This document shows, one piece after another, positions 59,615-64,000 of a DNA stretch of 64,000 bases. Position 1 is the first letter of the stretch; each line of letters begins with the position of its first letter. Origin of the DNA: Paenibacillus hamazuiensis (lineage in GTDB: Bacteria > Bacillota > Bacilli > Paenibacillales > NBRC-103111); the NCBI RefSeq assembly GCF_023276405.1, contig NZ_JALRMO010000001.1:3410001-3474000 (forward strand). Reading direction: 5' to 3'. The notes beneath the pieces were generated by a model that did no database searches, was not told where the DNA came from, and saw only the letters and a program-made list of their open reading frames with translations. A program made the translations under genes and the position numbers.

Positions 59615-61921
59615 ATGTCCAAATATTTAATCCGGATCCTCACCTACAGCTTTCTCATCGGACCGGTCCCGATCGTCTGCCTCGGACTTATGACGGCCTA
59701 TTTTTCCTGGAACGACAACGAAGCCAAAGCGAATGCGATGCGTGCGGAAATTTTGCGGCAAAACCAGCTGAGGGTCGAACAGATGATGCGCACGCTCGAA
59801 CTTTCGATCGCCCAATTCGCCGCCTCCTCCCCGGTGAAAAAAGCGCTCTACGAGGAGGTCAAGCCGGATGATTTCGTCTCGATTCAAGAGCTGTGGATGA
59901 GCCTGTACAACCTGCAGACGTTCGTCGATGTGCAAAAATCGTTTTTGATCCATTTCGATCACCGTTGGGTCATCGAGAGCGGCAGAATCGTCAAATTCGG
60001 GCCGCTGGAGCAGCTGGGGCAAAAGGAAAAGGAGCGGTTTCGGCAATTTGCGCTGGGCAAGGAAAGCATGAAATGGATGGCGGAAAGCGACACTACGGAC
60101 GAGCCGGTCGTTCAGCTTGCCGCCAAGCTGCCGATGACGGACCCGGGCGGCGCGGCCAGAGCGATAGTCGTCGTCCGGATTGAAAAAAACCAATTCGCCG
60201 ACCTGATGACGCAAAGCGGTTCGGAGCGGAACTATATTTTGGACGCGGCCGGCGGCGATTTTTTGTCCGACTCTTCCAGGGACAAGACGTATGCTGCCTT
60301 CAATGCCGGTCTGTTCGCCAAAATACAAGCGCAGCCCGGCAAGATGGGCCATTTCAACGCCGATTCGCCTTCCGGAAAAGCAAGCGTTTCGTACATCGTC
60401 TCGCCGCAATACGGATGGACGTACGTATCCGTGACGCCGGTTGCGGCGGTATACGGGCAGCTCGGCCGCATCTTTTTTGCCATCCTTGTCGTCTATGTGC
60501 TGATCTTTATCGCCGCGGCGCTGCTCGCCTATTACGGCAGCTGGCGAATGTATTCGCCGGTCCGCAATTTGTACAATATGGTGAGCGGTTTGCTCGGACA
60601 TGAACATCCCGCCTCCAGGCCGGACGAGTTCAGGCATATCGAACACCAGCTGAAGCAGCTGTTCAGCTCGAAGCTCGAGCTGCAGCAGCAGGTTCGCGGG
60701 CAGTTCGCGCAGCTCAAGGAGTTTTTGCTGCTGAAGCTGTTTACCGGCCAAATATCGAAGTCGGATTTTTCCTCCAGGGCGGAAACGTACGGTCTTGCCG
60801 CGAACTGGCGCTGGCTCGGAGTGCTCGTGCTGCAAATCGATACGCTCGAAGGCACGAAGTATAAAGAAAACGAAAGAGAGCTGTTGATGTTTGCGGTCAA
60901 CAATATCGTTAACGACGCCCTTCCCCTCGGCCAGCGGTTCAGTCCGATCCTGATGGACCTGAGGTCGCAGGTTACGCTGCTGTCGTGCACGATGGAGGAT
61001 CCCGCCGCCGTCAAAACGTATTTATACGAAACGGCGGAGGCGGTCCGGCATGCGGTGAAGACGTATTTGGATCTGCCGGTCAGCGTCGGAATCAGCAGGC
61101 CTTTTGCCGATTATGCCGGTGCCCTCCCGGCCTATCACGAAGCGCTGGAAGCGCTCTCGTGCCGGATTCGCCTGGGCAACGAGCTGATCCTGGGTTATGA
61201 CGATATCGGCGCGAACCAGCATATAGCGGCGGATACCTACAAGCAGCTTCAGCTGGTAGAGGAGCAGCTCGTCTATTCGGTCAAATCTTGCGATAAGGAG
61301 CAGATAGAACGTTTATTCGACGAATATATCCATATTTTACGGCAAAAGGAGGTTTATAATAAGGAGTTTTCGTTCTTGCTGCTGCAGCTCGTTTCGAAGG
61401 TGCTTCAGCTGCTCCAGGAGCAGGGCGGCACAATCAAAGGAGTGCTCGGCGAAAATGCCGCAGTCGAGCAATTTATTCAGTTTCAGACGATGGACGATCT
61501 GGTCAGGCATTTCAAACAGCACTTTTTCCCGAAAATACTCGCCTTTCTCGCCGAGCGGGATGAACTGCAAAACAGCAGCATAGCGGAGAAAATGGCGAAA
61601 TTGGTGGAGGAACGTTACGATCAGGATATTTCGCTGGAAACGTGCGCATCGCTTCTGAATTACCATCCAAGCTATATCAGCCGCGTGTTCAAGAAGCATT
61701 ACGGCATCGCTTACGTCGATTACGTGATCGAATACCGAATGAACATGGCTAAATCCTACCTGGAGCATACGTCCTTGAGCATCGCCGATATCGCCCGGAA
61801 GCTGCAGTACATGCATACGAGCGCGTTTATCCGCGCTTTCCGGAAAATCGTCGGCGTCACGCCGGGCAAATACCGCGAAGAAATGCAGCATGTCACATGG
61901 AATCGGGAGGTTGAGACATGA
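59615..61921 (+). CDS. AraC family regulator with extracellular sensor domain
   Basis: The 768-residue protein starts at ATG 59615 (AAAGGAGG before). It has a membrane helix near 7-30, an outer sensor region (about 31-290, Cache-like), a second helix near 295-320 (FFAILVVYVLIFIAAALLAY), a long cytoplasmic linker, and a C-terminal AraC helix-turn-helix pair (DISLETCASLLNYHPSYISR, LSIADIARKLQYMHTSAFIR). This is the Paenibacillus type in which an outside signal controls a sugar-uptake operon. It overlaps the solute-binding protein gene by 4 bp. Confidence 0.9.
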   Translation: MSKYLIRILTYSFLIGPVPIVCLGLMTAYFSWNDNEAKANAMRAEILRQNQLRVEQMMRTLELSIAQFAASSPVKKALYEEVKPDDFVSIQELWMSLYNLQTFVDVQKSFLIHFDHRWVIESGRIVKFGPLEQLGQKEKERFRQFALGKESMKWMAESDTTDEPVVQLAAKLPMTDPGGAARAIVVVRIEKNQFADLMTQSGSERNYILDAAGGDFLSDSSRDKTYAAFNAGLFAKIQAQPGKMGHFNADSPSGKASVSYIVSPQYGWTYVSVTPVAAVYGQLGRIFFAILVVYVLIFIAAALLAYYGSWRMYSPVRNLYNMVSGLLGHEHPASRPDEFRHIEHQLKQLFSSKLELQQQVRGQFAQLKEFLLLKLFTGQISKSDFSSRAETYGLAANWRWLGVLVLQIDTLEGTKYKENERELLMFAVNNIVNDALPLGQRFSPILMDLRSQVTLLSCTMEDPAAVKTYLYETAEAVRHAVKTYLDLPVSVGISRPFADYAGALPAYHEALEALSCRIRLGNELILGYDDIGANQHIAADTYKQLQLVEEQLVYSVKSCDKEQIERLFDEYIHILRQKEVYNKEFSFLLLQLVSKVLQLLQEQGGTIKGVLGENAAVEQFIQFQTMDDLVRHFKQHFFPKILAFLAERDELQNSSIAEKMAKLVEERYDQDISLETCASLLNYHPSYISRVFKKHYGIAYVDYVIEYRMNMAKSYLEHTSLSIADIARKLQYMHTSAFIRAFRKIVGVTPGKYREEMQHVTWNREVET

Positions 61922-63417
61922 CAAGGAAGCGGCTGGCCGCATCGCTTTTCCCCCTCCTGCTTGCTGCCGGAGCCTCGGCAGGCTGCTCCGGCGAACCGGC
62001 TGCGCAGCACGCCGAGGAGCCGTTTGACATCTCGATCGCCACCTATGTCAGGCCGGATGTCGTTATTCCGCCGAAGGAAAACGAGGTGGAACGCGCCATC
62101 GAAGCTTATACGCACACGAAGCTCGATATTCAGTGGATTCCGGTTTTTGCCTATGAGGAAAAGGTCGGGTTTATGATCGCCAGCAACAAGATGCCGAAGC
62201 TGCTCAAAATGAGAATGGAGCCGTCAACGATCGCGGCTATTCGTTCCGATCTGTTTTGGGAAATCGGTCCCTATTTGCCGTCATATAAAAATTTGGCCGC
62301 GCATGCGGCATATTTCGACAATATTGCGGTGGAAGGGAAAATTTACGGAGTGCCGAATTTTCGCGATATGGCGCGTTATGCCATCATCTACCGCAGCGAT
62401 TGGCTGAACGCCCTGGGACTCAAGCTGCCGGCGAGCCTGGAGGACTGGTATCGCGTCATGAAAGCGATGAGATACGGGGATCCGGACGGCAACGGGAGCA
62501 AGGATACGTACGGGATGGTGCTCGGCAGAGACTATAACGCGATGAACACGCCGAACACCCCGGTGCTGCCGCTGCTCGCCATCGGCGAAGGAGGCTATAA
62601 CGAATGGGGCATTGTGGACGGCAAATTCGTTCCCGATTTCGAGGCGAAGCCTTATTTCGAGACGATGAAGCTGTTCCGGCGTTTGTATGCGGAAGATTTG
62701 ATCAACAAAGATTTTTCCGTCTATGACGACTCGCGGGACGACTTTAACAGACTCGGCCGTTCCGGCTTTATAAGCGGGGCAGCGCTTTCGGCGAAAATTT
62801 ACCAGGAGGAGCTGGCGCAAAAGTTTCCCGGCGCTCAGGTCGATATCGCACCGATCGTCGGCTCGGCCGGCCGCAGAGTGCTTGCCGAACCGGGCAATAA
62901 CGGCTTTTACGTAATTCCGAAAAAAAGCGTACCGACCGAAGCCGAGCTGAAACAAGTGCTGGCTTTTCTCGACCGGCTGATGGACGAACCGATGTCCACC
63001 CTGCAGCTGCGCGGCATGGAAGGCAAGCATTACGTCAAGCTTCCCGGCGGCAAGGCGAAGACGACGGATTTGATCAGCTTTCAAAACGAGGTCAAGCCGT
63101 ACCGCGACAATTTGCTCAACATGGAAGGCTACAACGTTCTTCCTTTGGAGGACACGCCGCTCGGCGAGAAGGCAAGGAAACTGGTGGCGGACAACATCCG
63201 CTTTGCGGTGCCGAACCCGGCTTACAAATTGTTTTCGGCGACTTACATGGAAATGGGCTCGAAGCTGCGGACAATGATTACGGAAGCGCAGACGAAATAT
63301 ATTATGGGGCAAATCGACGACGCCGGCTGGCTCGCGGAAGTGGACAGATGGCATAAAGCGGGCGGCGACAACATGATCCGCGAGTACGAGGAAGCGTACC
63401 GCAAATCCGTGAAATAG
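61918..63417 (+). CDS. Extracellular solute-binding lipoprotein (ABC sugar type)
   Basis: The 499-residue lipoprotein starts MTRKRLAASLFPLLLAAGAS and has a likely lipidated Cys at 22 or so (ASAGC). The rest is a family 1-like binding fold (FDISIATYVRPDVVIPPKEN, DPDGNGSKDTYGMVLGRDYN). Such proteins deliver oligosaccharides to LplB/YtcP-type permeases. Its 4-bp overlap with the AraC sensor gene suggests the pair senses and binds the same sugar. No permease genes follow within the window. Confidence 0.88.
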   Translation: MTRKRLAASLFPLLLAAGASAGCSGEPAAQHAEEPFDISIATYVRPDVVIPPKENEVERAIEAYTHTKLDIQWIPVFAYEEKVGFMIASNKMPKLLKMRMEPSTIAAIRSDLFWEIGPYLPSYKNLAAHAAYFDNIAVEGKIYGVPNFRDMARYAIIYRSDWLNALGLKLPASLEDWYRVMKAMRYGDPDGNGSKDTYGMVLGRDYNAMNTPNTPVLPLLAIGEGGYNEWGIVDGKFVPDFEAKPYFETMKLFRRLYAEDLINKDFSVYDDSRDDFNRLGRSGFISGAALSAKIYQEELAQKFPGAQVDIAPIVGSAGRRVLAEPGNNGFYVIPKKSVPTEAELKQVLAFLDRLMDEPMSTLQLRGMEGKHYVKLPGGKAKTTDLISFQNEVKPYRDNLLNMEGYNVLPLEDTPLGEKARKLVADNIRFAVPNPAYKLFSATYMEMGSKLRTMITEAQTKYIMGQIDDAGWLAEVDRWHKAGGDNMIREYEEAYRKSVK

Positions 63418-63606
63418 CGGCCCTTGCAGACAGTTACCATTATCGGGCTTTGCCATAAACATTATAAAACTTGCCTAAAACGGCGGGCCGCTTTGGAAAA
63501 GTTGGAAAAAGATCATTGCGGTCAAGACGCGCCGGCACTACACTTAAAGGATAGGAAGGCGGAAAGGAGGGCTTGGCCCATCATACTTATTGCGATAGCC
63601 GGACTC

Positions 63607-64000
63607 ATGTTCGCACTGCTTTACGGATTCATTCGGCGCAGCGTGTTTCCGCACGCATGGCTGCAGCATGACGGGAAACGGGCGGACCGGTACTTGCTTA
63701 TTTGCCTTGCCGCGGGGCTGGCGCTTCGGCTGGCGATCGCGGTGAGCACGACCGGGTACGAAACGGACGTGAACACGTTCAAGGCCTGGGCTCATGCCGC
63801 TGCGTCCAACGGCTTTGCCCGCTTTTACTCACAAGGCATGTTTGCAGACTACCCACCGGGGTATATTTATGTGCTGTTTATCGTCGGTTTGCTGCAAAAA
63901 GCGTTGGCAATCCCTACGGGTTCGCCGCTGATGCTGGGGCTGATAAAGCTGCCCGCAATGCTGGCGGATACGCTCACTGCGTACTTGCTGTACAGGTTGG
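63607..64000 (+). CDS. Membrane glycosyltransferase (GT-C/mannosyltransferase-like), partial at the right edge
   Basis: The open frame runs to the window end with no stop. It reads FALLYGFIRRSVFPHAWLQH, then ICLAAGLALRLAIAV (membrane helix), TGYETDVNTFKAWAHAAASN and MFADYPPGYIYVLF. The acidic outer-loop motif E-T-D and YPPGY are typical of GT-C enzymes that use polyprenyl-phosphate sugars. The start is uncertain: ATG 63607 is the first standard start, but AAAGGAGG at 63563-63570 is 37 bases upstream and would fit an ATC or ATA start at 63580-63585. GtrA at 58.97 kb may be its partner. Confidence 0.75.
   Translation, partial: MFALLYGFIRRSVFPHAWLQHDGKRADRYLLICLAAGLALRLAIAVSTTGYETDVNTFKAWAHAAASNGFARFYSQGMFADYPPGYIYVLFIVGLLQKALAIPTGSPLMLGLIKLPAMLADTLTAYLLYRL

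Overview
The window looks like a chromosomal segment of a Gram-positive, spore-forming Firmicute, most likely Paenibacillus or a close relative. Evidence: strong AGGAGG-type ribosome binding sites with ATG, GTG and TTG starts; sporulation genes yqfC and yqfD; a B-type RNase P RNA; addAB rather than recBCD; sigA-dnaG and the era/recO/ybeY/phoH cluster in Bacillus-like order; and many AraC regulators, secreted hydrolases and copper-amine-oxidase-type domains, as is common in Paenibacillus. The assignment is by gene content only.

Layout. (1) 1-4.1 kb: DUF1540 fragment, GH15-like enzyme, YpuI and a secreted subtilisin-like protease on the opposite strand. (2) 4.1-4.9 kb: a structured repeat array, then rnpB. 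(3) 5-20.9 kb: a long minus-strand housekeeping block read from right to left: yqfC, yqfD, phoH, yqfF, ybeY, dgkA, cdd, era, yqzL, recO, ppsR, yqxD, dnaG, sigA, a membrane protein, trmK, yqfO. It covers sporulation, ribosome maturation and assembly, DNA repair and replication, the main sigma factor and tRNA methylation. (4) 21.1-24.6 kb: a plus-strand GntR/ABC-transporter operon with its own palindromic operator, sitting inside the otherwise conserved order. (5) 24.8-29 kb: minus-strand yqfB-position gene, floA, nfeD, yqeY, rpsU and a HIT protein. (6) 29-37.8 kb: accessory region with a soluble chemoreceptor-like protein, a large hairpin repeat array, a CDF transporter, small membrane and Sm-like proteins, a TetR-oxidoreductase in-frame fusion, an NTF2-like protein and a stand-alone flagellin-like protein. 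(7) 37.8-42.2 kb: GH26-like secreted enzyme, PhyH dioxygenase and AraC regulator. (8) 42.2-55.1 kb: the double-strand-break repair genes sbcCD and addAB, all on the minus strand. (9) 55.2-64 kb: an Rpn nuclease gene with a premature stop, AraC regulators, an MFS exporter, an argS remnant, GtrA, an AraC sensor with a solute-binding lipoprotein, and the start of a membrane glycosyltransferase.

The most unusual content is non-coding. Two arrays (4.05-4.4 kb and 30.7-31.5 kb) share one design: a GC-rich header with two hairpins, then 93-106 bp units built from a conserved framework around a hairpin whose sequence changes while its pairing is kept, and both end at the same point of the unit. A second family of 163 bp palindromes occurs twice (14.7 and 59.4 kb). 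The most unusual protein is the TetR-FAD oxidoreductase fusion at 33.9-35.9 kb, which keeps a full ribosome binding site before the enzyme half.
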